Shown here: piece by piece, positions 12,809-24,830 of the stretch
Layout of the letters: each line of letters opens with the position of its first letter
Numbering within the stretch: position 1 is the first letter of the stretch
From: Blasia pusilla
Lineage: Eukaryota; Marchantiophyta; Marchantiopsida; Blasiales
Direction of reading: 5' to 3'
Assembly: GCA_050084515.1 (NCBI GenBank)
Contig: CM114273.1
Span: 12,586,001-12,650,000, forward strand
Length of the DNA: 64,000 nt
Translations under genes and position numbers: made by a program
The notes under the pieces: model-generated
The model's input: the letters and a program-made list of their open reading frames with translations, nothing else
Database searches by the model: none
Told to the model about the DNA's origin: nothing

Positions 12809-13080
12809 ACTTAATAGTAAGACATGGGTCATACAAGCCAGGAAATATGAACTTAGTTCATGCCATTAATTTTTAAAAAGTTAATAATTTCCAAAAATAC
12901 GTATTTAATAATTATTAAAAATTTAAGATAAATAATAAATCCCCACCCATTTAGCTTTCTAATTTTTTTTCCTTCCCCTCCGTAATTCTTTCTGCATCAC
13001 TTATTTGAAGTTAGTTCTTTTCTTTTTCTCCCCCCTATTACACTGCATGCCAACCTTAGAATGATCCAAAAGATCGCCTT
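12809..13080. other. AT-rich sequence with nothing recognised
   Basis: No gene or repeat seen. It leads into the GC-rich island that begins near 13080. Confidence 0.4.
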
Positions 13081-13535
13081 TCTCGTATATTCCATATCCT
13101 CCACTGCCGGAGGAGACATCCGTTTTGTCGCCCGATGGCACAAGTGGCGCGTGGCAGCAAGTTACGCAGTCAAGGTCAGAGAATCCTTACCGCCTTTGTA
13201 GAACTACAGTATGGACCACTCTGCCGAGTCCGTCCACGCCCAGACTGTCACAGAGGATCTCAATTGGAAGTGCGCCGTCGGATGGCTATCTAACGGCAGA
13301 TATGTCCCATCGCTCGTGGACGGAGATTTTGTCGTCAACCGAGCGATGATGGAGGTCATGTGGATGACAGCGGGAAGCGGAATACTGTATGCCGACGTGA
13401 TGTACTGCACTGTACAGTGAGAGGTTGGAGTAGGCTCTCACCGCGGTGTTCTACTAGTAGACGCAGCACGATAGTAGAGGCACTATCTCGCCGGGCCGGA
13501 ATAATCTCTGACCGGGAAGACTCGTGCGGGGGACG

Positions 13536-13580
13536 CCATTGGCCGGGAAATTCCTCGCCCGCCGATATAAATATATATTC
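13536..13580 (+). promoter_or_regulatory. Promoter-like CCAAT plus TATA cluster
   Basis: A CCATTGG word (13537-13543, CCAAT family) is followed about 25 bp later by a strong TATA-type stretch (TATAAATATATA from about 13565), in a GC-rich island between AT-rich flanks. The order suits a + strand promoter. No convincing coding frame follows in the next 400 bp, so the transcript, if any, may be non-coding. Confidence 0.35.
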
Positions 13581-13643
13581 GTGACCTTGTTGATAATAAA
13601 TATTATGCTCGTGGGAAAGAAAGAAGGAAGGAAGTGACTGAAG

Positions 13644-13663
13644 TCATGAGTCATGACTCATGA
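13644..13663. promoter_or_regulatory. Perfect 20-bp palindrome with two bZIP-type sites
   Basis: TCATGAGTCATGACTCATGA is a perfect dyad containing overlapping TGAGTCA and TGACTCA, the core bound by GCN4/AP-1-like bZIP dimers. It lies about 65 bp downstream of the TATA-like stretch, where a 5' leader or operator-like element could sit. Protein binding is inferred. Confidence 0.5.
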
Positions 13664-14349
13664 AAGAGAAGTTTCCTTTTGAATATTCGGAAGTGGAGAG
13701 GAAGGAAAATGCGAAGAGAGAAAGAAACTCCGAAACTGGAAATAAAGGTAAATGGATGATGATTACGACGAAGCGATGAAAGGGTGTTGCGCGAGAAGAC
13801 AGCAGTTGCAGGGTGTTGTGTGTGTGTCCTCTGGTATTATGGAATATATATGGGTCGGCTGGCCTTGTCTGCGTGGGACGGGCATGTTCTGACGTCGTCA
13901 TGACGATACGAATGTCAGAACTGGCAGTGCCGCGCAGCCAGACAGTCTCGTGATCTTCAGATCCTGCGGTCGTCTCATTGGCCACAGGAGTGCTTTTTCT
14001 CACGGCATGTGGGAGTGTTCGTGGTACTCACGTGTGGTTTGACGCGATCCGGAACTTTCCATTGCATGCGTTCTTTATTTGTCCTCCGCCTCTACTGTAG
14101 CCGATCACCCTTCTTCTCCGCGTTGTTGTTGTTGGATTCACCCTTCCCGTCCCCCCTGGTGTGTGGGACGGGACGGGAAGGGACGGCCCACGATTTCCGC
14201 TCAAAACTTGCATCTTCGGAGGGCCGGGCCCGGAGGTGCTAACCGCGGTCAATCTCGTGAGTCTCACTCACCAGAGTTTTTCCACGGCGGTGCTCGGACC
14301 GGATTGTTAGACACACCGGTTCTTTCCCTGCGGTCGGCAAATGTAGTCA

Positions 14350-17300
14350 TTCGAACCCCTCTTATCTTAAATTTAACAAAAACATTTAGTTTCATGTCGA
14401 AAATTTGATTAAAGTTTCAGATTTTAAAATTGATGAATATAATGTAATAATAAGAGAACATTTTGGATATCAATCTTCCAGGCGATCAAAATTGTGCAAG
14501 CTCGTGTGCAAGGTCTTTCTCTTTACTGGTAGGTAATGATTGGGTGTATTTGTGGTAATTTTGACTGCTTATTTGCAATAATGGCTGGAAAACTCTTGAA
14601 CGAACGAACGAACAAACAAACATACAAGCTGTTGAGCGTGACACTCTAACTATCAAGTATCCACTTCATAGTTAGAGCTTAACACTACGTTACCACAAAA
14701 GTCGTTTTATGATTAGGAGAAGTTTGTCACAAGTACTTACAAGGAAAAATTAAGAACAGAGGAGTTGCTTGGAAAAAGAACACCAGGAGCAAGCACGAGG
14801 TCCGTCTTTCACATAAAAATACAGGGAAAATAAAGCAATGTCTTTGAAACCACTAGGGAAAGAAAAATATAAGAGAATATTGGGACAAGATTGAACGGTT
14901 ACATGTGTTCTTCCGAAGGATGAAAGCTATTTTAATAATTTACTAACTTTTGAAATTAAGAAAAAATAAAAAAACTTTAAAAATCTTCACACTCATCTTC
15001 AAATTTTCTGCAGGTTCCTTATATGCAACTCTAATTCTTCACCTCTCATACTCAAAATAATTCCAAATGTAAATGCTAGCCCAAAAATACTTCATTAATC
15101 CCTCTTTCTTCCCTTGTTTTCTCCTATAATTTCCCACTACTTCATTTAAGTTTTATTTTTCTTCATCCTAGGATAGCACCCTAGCATTGATGTGAAACTT
15201 TGAGGGCTTGCCCCTAAAACCCTGTTGGTGCACTCCTGAATTTGAAGGGTTTGGATCTTGCAAGATGTGCTTTATGATCAAAGTAAAAATGAGATACCAT
15301 ATTTATGATTTTCCATTTTAAATGATTCCTCAATGTGCTAATTTGGAAACTTTTCCCTTCCTTTATGTTCCTGATGATGTGGGCCTATGCCTAAAAAATT
15401 TCATCTCTTATGTCCTTTTGGATGAAAATTAGGCCAAAGAGGAGGAAAAGAAAGAGGAAGAATCAAAACCAAAGTGATGATCCACTTGATTTTTTGTAAT
15501 TTTTATCCTTGATCCCAAGACAACATTTGCTACCACTCTAGATTGAGGTGAAACTAGGGGGGCTTATACTTATTTATTCAATACTAAAATTGAACAATTA
15601 AGATCTTGAAAGATGGTCTCTAAGATTAAAGAAAAAATGGGAGATCATGTATGTGGTTTTCTATTTTTAGTTTAGTCTCTAGGAGGCAAATTAGTGATTT
15701 TTTTTCTACTAGGTTTATGAGGCTTGGGTCCATTTCATGTAAAAGTTTTGTAATTTATATACTTATGGAGGAATATATTTCAAAAGGTATCAAGGGATAT
15801 TCCTATATATATGTGAAATTCTAAAAAATCTCAATGCCATTTTCTTACACGAGTGATGAGGCCTTTAAATCCCAAGGAATGTGGCATCATATTAGTAAAT
15901 CTAAAAATCCCAACGTCATTTCTTGTACGGATGATGAAACCTTTAGATGAATTTTTAACTTTGGAAATTTTAATTACTACCATGAATATCAACTTGGTAT
16001 CAAATTTGGTATTCTAGACCATCCAAGGTTAACACACATCCCATAAAAGTTTCAAGGAATATGACCACATGTGCCAAGGTTATTTTTCCCACGTTTTAAT
16101 GATATTGAGTTGTAAATTCTAAACATCAACCGTGCATTACAACATGGGCTTAAAATTAGCCCATCTTTGATTCTTCGGTTACTGCACCTTCTAAGAAATT
16201 TAGAAATAATGTGAAAATACTTGTAAGAATTCCTCTACACTGCAATTTTTATTTATTTTTACTTGAAAAATTTTATTGAAAATATTATAGAAGAAAGATT
16301 TTTTTTTGCAATTCCCCTAACTTAAGAAAACATCGCACTCGCAAAATTCATGATTAAATTTCCTTATCTATAATATTGAGTTTGTAAAAATTTTACTCCT
16401 TATCATATGTATCACTTCCAGTAGTAATATAAATTAAATCCCAAGTATGGAAAATAATACTTTGAACCCATATATTGGATGAAAATTTTACTTTTAGAGT
16501 TTAACATCCAAAAATATAAACTAAAAATAGTAAAATTATATTTTTACTTGATTATTAATGACGTTGAATCTCTAAGTTTGCTTCAAAAGAGTTTCAGGTC
16601 ATTTCTTTCATTAATTGGCGAAAAATGAAGTGTCACTTCTATTTCCAATCCTTGTCTTTTTGAATTAAGAAAATAAAAATCAACCTTGTTTTTGCATTTG
16701 CAACACTTATGAAATGCTTGAATTCACCACTATTCACCATATATTTTAAACATACTCGAAGCTCAAAAATATGATCCAAACAAATCTAATTAGTTGCAAT
16801 TCTTTTCTTCCTAAGTAGAAGCAAACTCAACCCGTTAGAGAACAAGTCCAAAAATACACAATGGGTAGTATGATGATTCTTAATGAATTCACCATATTAA
16901 GACATTGAAAAAGTAAATTTGAAAAACATACTATTCTCCCCCAAACTTCACAAACCCAATGAACCCCATTACCAACACAATTGATCACGCCTAAGGCATC
17001 CATGGCATCAATGAAACATTCTCCCCCATGAATACTATCAAATTGTTCACAAGAGGCCTTGAAGTTCCTCAACAATTGGTCCAATTGTCTCTGAAAATCA
17101 TACATTTGCAAAATGGATATGCAAAGGATATTAATATCATTTTCACATTTATTTCAACATAAAGTTTGCAGGAACGTAAGTCCTTGCGTTGCATTTGATA
17201 TAAATTGGATCTAGGATATACAAACCTCAATCTAGCAACCATTTTTAATGTCTCTTGAAAATGGGGATTCTTTATAGAGTTGAAAGACCAACCGAAATCT

Positions 17301-17476
17301 AAACTTCCGATGGATATCCTCATGATTTTGATTCTACCATAAGGAAGCAAATGCATTTCTTCCAAAACTGAATGAGTCTCCACCATATCGTTCTAGGATA
17401 TTGAGTCGCTAGTTTAATTATTGTGGGATGATAGTAAATATATGAGTTTTTGTAATTGAATCGCTACCAAGAGGAC
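14350..17476. other. AT-rich region without identifiable genes
   Basis: Mostly A/T runs. Two adjoining - strand frames (16827-17386), one containing YDFQRQLDQLLRNFKASCEQ, have a mildly protein-like look. They share no recognised domain and may be a worn transposon or gene remnant. Nothing else is supported. Confidence 0.35.
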
Positions 17477-17508
17477 TTGCCAACACACTACTAGTAGTAT
17501 GTTGGCAA
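17477..17508. repeat. 32-bp near-perfect palindrome at a MITE edge
   Basis: The two 16-bp halves are reverse complements with one mismatch. The left half begins TTGCCAACA and the right half ends TGTTGGCAA. It abuts the left end of MITE copy B, whose own terminal repeat is altered here, so the palindrome may have formed by terminal rearrangement. Confidence 0.75.
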
Positions 17509-17839
17509 AACGGACAAGTCCTTCCTTAGTACGGACATGGGTTCCAAGAGTGGGACCTACACTTATAATCCATGATGGAAGGCAAGGCAAATATGAGTGG
17601 AGCAATGAGGGAGTGAAAGTAGAGGGAGGAAGAAACGGGGGAGTATGGAACACGAAGGCAAGTAACGGGAAGGAGAAAGAAGGAAAACGTGGGGTCCATA
17701 TGGACAAGTCCCGGACATAAGTCCACGAACATGGACATGTCCACCGATACAGACTTTGTCCACATGCAACCTTGGGCCGTACGTAAGTTCACGGACATGG
17801 ACATGTTAATAGACACAAGATTTGCCCACATGCAACCTT
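17499..17839 (-). mobile_element. MITE copy B with duplicated right end
   Basis: Same family as the copy at 3661 but inverted. It has GGACAAGTCC near the left, a purine-rich core, and GGACATGTCC followed by CACATGCAACCTT near the right. The right terminal segment occurs twice in tandem (ends at 17773 and 17839, units of about 65 bp, diverged). No clean target duplication was found. CAAGAGGAC (17468-17476) and GAAGAGGTC (17840-17848) match at 7 of 9 but would require the palindrome to be part of the element. Confidence 0.65.
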
Positions 17840-17916
17840 GAAGAGGTCGTGCCTCATGGCGAGCCTTACTCCGATGCGTTCATCAAGCAAGCTGATGCAA
17901 CGTTTGCCAAGGGTCA

Positions 17917-18300
17917 AAGTTACGCACAAAAAAGTCCGTGTTGGTGTTCGTGTTCAAGGTCTTATGTTAGCCCGGAGGACCAAAATATTTGTGCGGGCCG
18001 AGGTTCCCACAACCTGCACACGAGCTTTTCCTAGCTATCCGCAACGTAGACCCGGGCTTGGTCAGCCTACACCCAACCCAACAATCCATTTCCCGTTTTG
18101 TAGCCCACACCGAGCTTGCCTAGCGTGAGCTAGTGCTCCTTAAGCCCGTGCACGCCCCCCGGCTTGCAATGTAGGCTCAAGGCCATGCCGGCCTAGCCAT
18201 GAGCCCTGAGCTCATCCAATGCGGGTTAGACGAGGGCTCATAGACCTCACACTCATTTGATCCCTGCTCGCCTCCTTAAACGACGACTGGCATTTAAAAA
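17917..18300 (+). mobile_element. GC-rich MITE variant, partial
   Basis: It starts like the other GC-rich copies (AAAGTTACGCAC, compare AAAGTTACACAT at 42149). The core is rich in GGCCC/GGGCC, CCCGGGCTTGG and CTCGCCTCC words shared with the copies at 34308 and 42149. The right terminus was not found, so the copy is truncated or rearranged. It lies immediately after copy B. Confidence 0.45.
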
Positions 18301-18870
18301 CCCGAATAGCATATATGTATCCAGTAAAAAAGGACTGAGTAAATGAAATTGTCCAATATTGAAACACGGAGTGATCCTCCCACTGGAATTCTCCTCTTCC
18401 CCATAACTTTGACCTACCTTGGACCACACGGGTTGTTGATTACTAGAATGGAATTTAATGAAACTCTATTAAGCTAAAGATAAACATTGTCTTAACTATT
18501 TTCATGAGATGAGATGATGTTTAAGAAAAGAAAAAAGAAAAAATTCATTTCCCAATAAACTCATGCAAACTGTAAACTTAAAAAAGAAGAAGAAAAACCG
18601 CGAACCTTACTAGTTATTACACATGAGTGGTGCCTTCACCTTTACCTAACTTTAGTAAGTCATCTCTCTAAATTAACGCCAATCCCAGCTGAAGTCGGAA
18701 GTTCGGGACTTGTCCGAAGTTCGACTTTATCCAAAACTCACACAGACATTCCAAAATGGAAGGAAGCCATCATCCGCTCCCCGGAAGAGTGTGTGGTGTA
18801 ATGGCCCCAAACCAGATTGAAAGGTGTAATCATTAGTTCACCTATGGATAGAACATCGTACAGTCTTGTG

Positions 18871-18911
18871 CATAATTGAAGTTTCCGACGCAGGCAGAAA
18901 CTTCAATTATG
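18871..18911. repeat. Perfect 15-bp inverted repeat with 11-nt loop
   Basis: CATAATTGAAGTTTC (18871-18885) pairs perfectly with GAAACTTCAATTATG (18897-18911). The stem is too short for a classical plant miRNA precursor and there is no U-run after it, so the role is unknown. Confidence 0.9.
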
Positions 18912-19210
18912 GCGGATGCGGGAGAGTCTGGAGAGCAGAGGTGACAAGTTTTGCTTTCAATTTATTTCATTTAGATGGTTCGTGTTGTGCTGTGGGTTAC
19001 TTTCGGTGCGTAACAAGGCGATGTCCGTTATCTGGAGTAATTCGATCGCATCGGTTTGCAATTCGAAGGAGGAGGGGACGGGGGCAATGTTCGATCACGG
19101 GCAGGATGAATTAGTTTGTAGACATGAGCTATCTCGTGCACCTGACGCATGTCCGTCCGTGAAAATGTACAAAAGGTCTTCGGAAGGTCAAGGCGATCGA
19201 AGATGGACAA

Positions 19211-19237
19211 GCGCGCGCGCACACACACACACACACT
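19211..19237. repeat. (GC)n(AC)n alternating purine-pyrimidine tract
   Basis: Five GC units run into about eight AC units. The alternating sequence could adopt Z-form DNA. Confidence 0.85.
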
Positions 19238-20789
19238 CTGATGATTATTCTGTTGCAATCGCTTTGCAGTTGAAGGACAGACACAGTGCAGCAAATCCTC
19301 CTGTGTAACGGCTGGTCGAGTTGAGCTGAAGCGGTACTTGATGGATGGACATGCGCCACTGTACTGCGAACGGAAACTTTCCAAGGGAGACAACTTTTCA
19401 TTGATTTCAGGAGAAAAAAGTTTTCCACAGTGACCTCGAACAAAATTGCAGTTGCATCTGTCCTTTCCATTGATCGAACTCAGGGATAGTAGCAGAGCTA
19501 TAGGTTTAGCCTTTTCTCCGTGTAATAAGTGCCAAATGGTTACGTAGAAATCTTCGGTTCATGTCATCGATCTCTGTCTCCACATTATTCTGCTCGATAC
19601 TGTTCACGATCGACGGCCTCGAAGTTTTTTTATTCACCTGCCACTCTCGACAAATGGACGCGCAGTGCTCCAGATCCTGTCAACGCTTCGAGCATTCAGC
19701 TGATGCAAGCGACCCTGGAACTCGGGGCAGAACAGTAATAGGAGTAATAATTGAGATATTAACTCGAAAAGTTTCTCTTTGTCAAATATGGGCTCTCGTC
19801 AATAACTAGTCCCTGAAAGAAGACCAGCGAAGGAGGGCGTGGGCGTTTCTTCGCTGCACATTGGGAAAGAAGTATTTTTTGTGGGGCACAAAGTGGACGT
19901 TGTTTCGGGGTGGGGTGCAGCTAGCAGAGCCTCAAGGGAAAGGGACGGACGAGGTGAAGGAGGAGGGAACGGTATGATCGTGTATGCCGTCCCCTAAGCT
20001 GTTACAGTGCTCATATGAATCACGCGGCATAAAGAATGCGCGCGCGCTGCAGCCCGAAATCTGCGACTCTGTAGTGTAATGTCGATCTGTCTCACCAGAT
20101 CGATGAATCCCGAGGCTGACGTCTTCGGGTTAGATACGTATATTAAATCACGCGCGTGATTAGTACTCGGCTTCCAAAGTCAAGATACCACCTCTCCTCC
20201 GTCTCTCCTCTACCTCTAGGGTCTACGTCCCGCGTGCCCCGTCGTCATACCGACACTCACATGAGCTTGAGGTTGGAATTGAATATTCACCTATGGGAAG
20301 GACGACAAGGATCCGAGCACCTCCGGGCGTTCTAGTCGGCATGGGACGGTGGGTCCACATAGAACTTTCTCTACCTTCTCTCACGAAAGACTCGATCCGG
20401 ATGCGGTTCACCGCTTCCGGGGTCGTCGCACGATCACGAGGAGTAGCTTGCGCTAGGGGTGCCGGATTACATGTCCATAGAAAGCTTTACACACCGATGC
20501 GAAGTCTTCGGAGTAGATGACCACGGCATTCGCACATCGAAGTGTCTTCTGCATGCCAGGCCGTGGTGACCAGCCGTTCCCAGCTGCTTCCGGCATTGTC
20601 TTCGGACAGCCGGTGGTGCATGACCCGAAGCTTGTCGCCGTTTGAAACGAGGAAACGCGTGATTGTAAGTACTCAATCGGGCGACCCCACACCGCGCGAG
20701 AGACTGCATTGAATCGGGCGACCCCACCCGCCACACAGAGAGAGAAAGAGTACTTGTAGGGTCATATCCATAGACCTTTGGAGAGAGAT

Positions 20790-20792
<3 letters not shown>

Positions 20793-20846
<54 letters not shown>
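20793..20846. repeat. (GA)27 microsatellite
   Basis: An uninterrupted 54-bp GA run. It is inserted in, or expanded from, GAGAGAGATT words of a flanking minisatellite. Confidence 0.95.
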
Positions 20847-20850
<4 letters not shown>

Positions 20851-20960
20851 ATGGGACCCAATCGAATGAAAATATATGCGACAGTTACCCTGTATATGTG
20901 ACCCTTGGAGCGAGATTTCATGGGACCCAATGACATGAAAAATATATGCTACAGTTACCT
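20847..20960. repeat. Minisatellite of about 70 bp next to the GA run
   Basis: The block GAGATTTYATGGGACCCAAT followed by ATGAAAA-ATATATGC-ACAGTTACC occurs twice (from about 20841 and 20910). A third partial copy, starting ATTTCATGGGA, is near 21041. Copies differ by a few substitutions and short indels. Confidence 0.7.
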
Positions 20961-21867
20961 GTAATCTCTTTCCAAAATCTTCACCCGGGATCGTAGTCAA
21001 AGTACACACATGAAAGACGCACAAGAGGGATTAAAATCAGATTTCATGGGAACACTACTGGCCTATGGAACCCCTTCTATATTTATGTGAGAATTAAGCA
21101 CCTTCATCGTAGTTACACACATGAAAGGACACAAGGATGGGGTCAAGAACCCTCTGTCCAAGGGGTGTCGACCCTGGCCTTGTGTGCTCTTTGAGAGCAA
21201 CTTATATCTGTTCAACCACACCTTTGAATTGTGATGACCCTTTGACGATGTCATTGATATCGATGCCACTTCAAGAAAGGTCCTGGAACGAGGTACGTAT
21301 ATGCGATGATGGTGAGCAACATATCATGATCGGACAATTGACTTTTGCAGTCGAGACCCGAGACTCGGTCCTCGGTCTCTCCATCGATCACCAATTACTA
21401 GTGACATGCGACGAGGCTTCATGTTCCTATATCATTCGGTAAAAGGGAACTGAACGTCATCTTCTTACAGGGCGAGAAAGCTTGCTAGGACGCTACGCGC
21501 CTCGCAAGCATTAGAATTTTTTATTAATCTGGCTGGCTTCACATTTGCCAAGAATGGGAGCATGTCAACGACAGGATCATGCTAACTTTCAGCAGTGCTA
21601 GTGTTCTCGCTGCGCTAGTGGCCCCAGATCGTCACGTTCTTAAAAACATGGGGGCAGGTAAGCAGAAAACAAGAGGGGAGAGGGAGAGGAGAGGAGAGGA
21701 GAGGAGCCGATTAATATGACGAACGCAGAGTATGAATATGACAATCCGTAGCTAAATTTGAAGTCGTCACAGATCCAGCTCCTGGCCTTGTAGCACTGTG
21801 ACCGCACACTCTGCATGCAGCTACCAGAGGCTGTCACCATGATTGGCTCCGAGAACGAAAATAAACA

Positions 21868-21887
21868 AAACCCTGGATCCAGGGTTT
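21868..21887. promoter_or_regulatory. Perfect palindrome made of two telo-boxes
   Basis: AAACCCTGGATCCAGGGTTT reads the same on both strands. It is the perfect version of the inverted telo-box pair at 5755-5776. No gene start was identified close by on either strand, although the flanks are GC-rich and low-copy. Confidence 0.5.
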
Positions 21888-22743
21888 GCCTCTGATCATA
21901 TCGTGAACAAGGGAAGTGCGGTTTGACAAATCAGGAAGGAGGTCTTTATCTCCCTTTGTGCAGCTTTTCTAGCAGCGATTAGTTTTTTGATTCCCTTCTG
22001 TTCACAGGTACATGTGGAACTTCTCAACTTGACCACTTAACGTAGATGTTTAAATCTTTTCCAAAGCGGACATGATGTGGGCTGCTCTGCCAAAGGCACT
22101 TTGACACACATCTGTCCCGACTGCTCGAGGTACTACTACTATTTCTGCTCCTTGAAAGATCTCATTCTCGCTCAAGGAATTAAAAAGGCAAAAGTGGAAA
22201 AGACCAATTCCTGCTCGCTCCTCAGTGGAACCATTCTTGTACCTGCGAGGCCGGCCCGAGTGAGCGCAGAGAGGGAGAGAGAGAGAGAGAATAAATGGGA
22301 GTTTAATCATCGAACACCTGATCTCGTCATCCTCCTTTTATTGAAGACGGGTGATCTCACTCAGTGGGCTGCTCGCGTGTGCAGACTGTCACGAAGCCCG
22401 AAAGTACGCGAAATCTCATCGTCGTTCGCTCGCTACACATCCGCCTTTGTTCACTGTACGTACTCCACTTCGGCGGTGTAATGCCACGTGTATTCGCGGA
22501 AGTAACCCTTAATAATATTCTAACGGACCGTCCAGCGGCTCCAGAGTCCAGCCCATCCGAAGGGGACCTCAGGTCCTCAACAAGGGCAGTTCTGAACTTT
22601 GGGGCTGGGGAGTCGGGATCCGAAGAGGACGCCCATGAATAATAATGAAGTGTGATTCGTCTGAGACTCCGAGAGCACGCGGAGCTGTCTACCGCGTTGC
22701 GAGAAACGCTTCGGTGGCACGGTGCGATACCACGTAGCAGATT

Positions 22744-22787
22744 TTGACGTAACAGAGCACCATGTACTTCGCTTCCGTTATAAAAGG
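22744..22787 (+). promoter_or_regulatory. Promoter-like TGACGTAA plus TATAAAAGG
   Basis: TGACGTAA (about 22745) is a bZIP/ACGT-core word, and CACGTAG lies just upstream. They are followed by TATAAAAGG at 22779-22787, a near-ideal plant TATA box on the + strand. The downstream 300 bp is GC-rich but shows no convincing protein start, so the product is unknown. Confidence 0.45.
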
Positions 22788-23949
22788 CGGGGCGCAGTTA
22801 TGTTACGAGCGTGGAGGGCCCGGCCTGTCACGTCTTTAATTACCTCGTGTTGGGAGGAATTTTACTGATCTACGTCAATATTCTGTCGACAGAGCTCGCA
22901 CGGAACACGTTGGCGGCAGCAGCTGCAGCAGGAGGGAGGGAGGAAGGAAGGAAGGAAGGAATGAGTAAGTAAGTACCCCTGTCGGCGAGGGAGCACGCTC
23001 AAATCCGCAACGCGAGGCACGACTAATTCTCGAGAAACTGTCGCAGTCATGCAGCGGCAATGGGCTGGACTCGCCGGAGTGGGCCCTAGCCGGTTACCGG
23101 TCCGGGTCACCGGGGTCCTAACTACGGTACGACGTGCGGAGAGGAGTTCGCGACGCTAACCTTGCCTAGAGGCTAGCCGCTAGAGCTCGGTTCTAATTTA
23201 GAACTTCTAAAATTCTAAATGAGCAGGCTCTTAATGCAGAGAAGAGGACTCGTACGCACAGTATCCGAACCAGGGTTCGGGGAGTTTTTTCACGGGACGC
23301 GGTCCATCGCCGGGAAACGGTAATCCCGGATTTTGATTCGGTTTCGAGATACGAAATACAAAGGACCTACTCGAATTCCAGCCGGTTTTCGTAGGCAACT
23401 TTTAAATCAATCGGAAATTCTCAAATTTAACCGGATCTCCCCCATTGATCCGAATTTTATGTTCAAGGCTGTCACGTACTTCAGGAGGTGGGGGCCCAAG
23501 CCTGACACACGTTCACATGCATTACAACTTGGACACTAATGAGTCACGCCAAATAACGTAGTAGTATCTACACGATTCTACAGAGGACGACGCACGTCCT
23601 CCTCCTCCTCCTCCTCCTCCTCCTACTACTACTACTACTACTACTCTTCCTCCTACTTATCCATCCATCTGTGAAGATTCGCTGCGAGCTGAGATACGTA
23701 GTTCCTTACCGGGTTCCAGTAGAGCCTAACCCCGTAGGTGGGTTATCTAGCTTGCTTGCTTCGCTCTAGTTCCTTGGTTCCTTCGTGGTTCAGGATTTTT
23801 ACTGTATTCAGATACTTTTCGGTGCGAGCACCAATGGGGGGCGGCAGACTAAAACACGTGGCTCGGTCGATATCGTCTCGACCAATGGTGATGCACATAG
23901 GTGTATGGGTACGTCAGGTGAAAGAGGGGCTGTAGCTACTTGGTGGAAC
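22788..23949. other. GC-rich DNA downstream of the TATA site, no gene recognised
   Basis: Contains a GGGAGG/GGAA-type purine microsatellite (22931-22960) and a compound (TCC)n(TAC)n tract. No reading frame is supported. Confidence 0.4.
23597..23646. repeat. Compound (TCC)n(TAC)n microsatellite
   Basis: About nine TCC units are followed by seven TAC units without a break. Confidence 0.9.
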
Positions 23950-24830
23950 AACGCTAACGAAATCACTTTTTTGTGATAACCACAGACTCCACCGCCGGGG
24001 ATACCAGACGTAGCTTCTTCAACTTTCTCTTTAGGACCCTCTTTTCAGCCATATGCACAACAAAGATTCCACTTTGACCACGGACGTCTCTTATAGCACG
24101 CAACGGTGCCGCCATTTTGGACCGGAATTCATTCCCAGATTTAGCTGCTTGCAGGAACCGTCCGCCAGATATGGGCAGATGTTTGTCTCCGCGTTCCTCG
24201 CCCGCTTCGGCGTACTGTACCGCAGTCTCGGTGAAACCGATTTTGGTAGTTGTCCCCAACGACACTGCGTTTATCCCGGGAGGAGTGGCGGTGGTCGGGA
24301 AGAACCGAATTTCCTTGTAAAAGCCGACGGACAGTCACGGTGACACGGACTCGGATGCTGTATCCCAAAGAGGGGACTTCTCAAGCAAGTAGTAAAATAC
24401 CGTGGAAAGTAGGTCTCTTGGTACAAGTTCGAAAAATCCGACAGAATCTGCTGGGAAAGCAGGCCAATGTATTCCAGTCGGTAAAATACCGACGACCCTT
24501 GAAAAACCGTCCCGACCGTTGGGCTCCGGTTGGCGACCGCTTGGTCGGTCAAAGAGGGACAGGCGCTCAAGGCAGGAACGGTGCCCGGGGCAGACGAAAG
24601 GTTCTCCAAGACAAACGACGTTCCGAAGATTCCTGCGTGGGTGTGCCGTGGGTGAGAAAGCATTTTGCTGCAAGTGTCCGGGGTCGGAGAACTTATCAGG
24701 AATCGGAAGTAGCCACATGGCACGAGAAAATGGTGGCGTGCTCGATTGGGTTCCAACTTCCAAATGTTGGCCGTCGCTCTCTTCGGAACGAATCACGCCG
24801 GAATCCAGCCGACCTGCCCCCCTGAGCTGA
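23950..24830. other. GC-rich stretch open in several frames, coding status unresolved
   Basis: Frames of 191 codons (+, 24250-24825) and 161 codons (-, 24271-24756) overlap almost entirely. Further frames of 140-150 codons occur on both strands. None has a domain I recognise; the + product is very basic and Arg-rich, and the - product is Ser/Pro-rich. Stop-poor GC-rich DNA explains this without a gene. The words GTAAAATACCG and CGGTAAAATACCGACG recur within it. Confidence 0.3.

Larger units (their letters stand above)
18310..22740. other. GC-rich low-copy segment with simple repeats, no supported gene
   Basis: From about 18650 the composition shifts to CpG-rich. Short frames exist on both strands, but none shows a domain, a consistent start or splice signals. 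The foldback, microsatellites, minisatellite and palindrome in this segment are listed separately. Confidence 0.4.

Noticed and set aside
20467-21024. 185-codon - strand frame with Ser-Leu repeats
   Set aside because: It reads through the (GA)27 tract and minisatellite copies. Artefact.
24250-24825. 191-codon + frame with a near-complete antisense 161-codon frame
   Set aside because: Several frames are open on both strands in GC-rich DNA, none with a domain or promoter. Kept only as an unresolved region.
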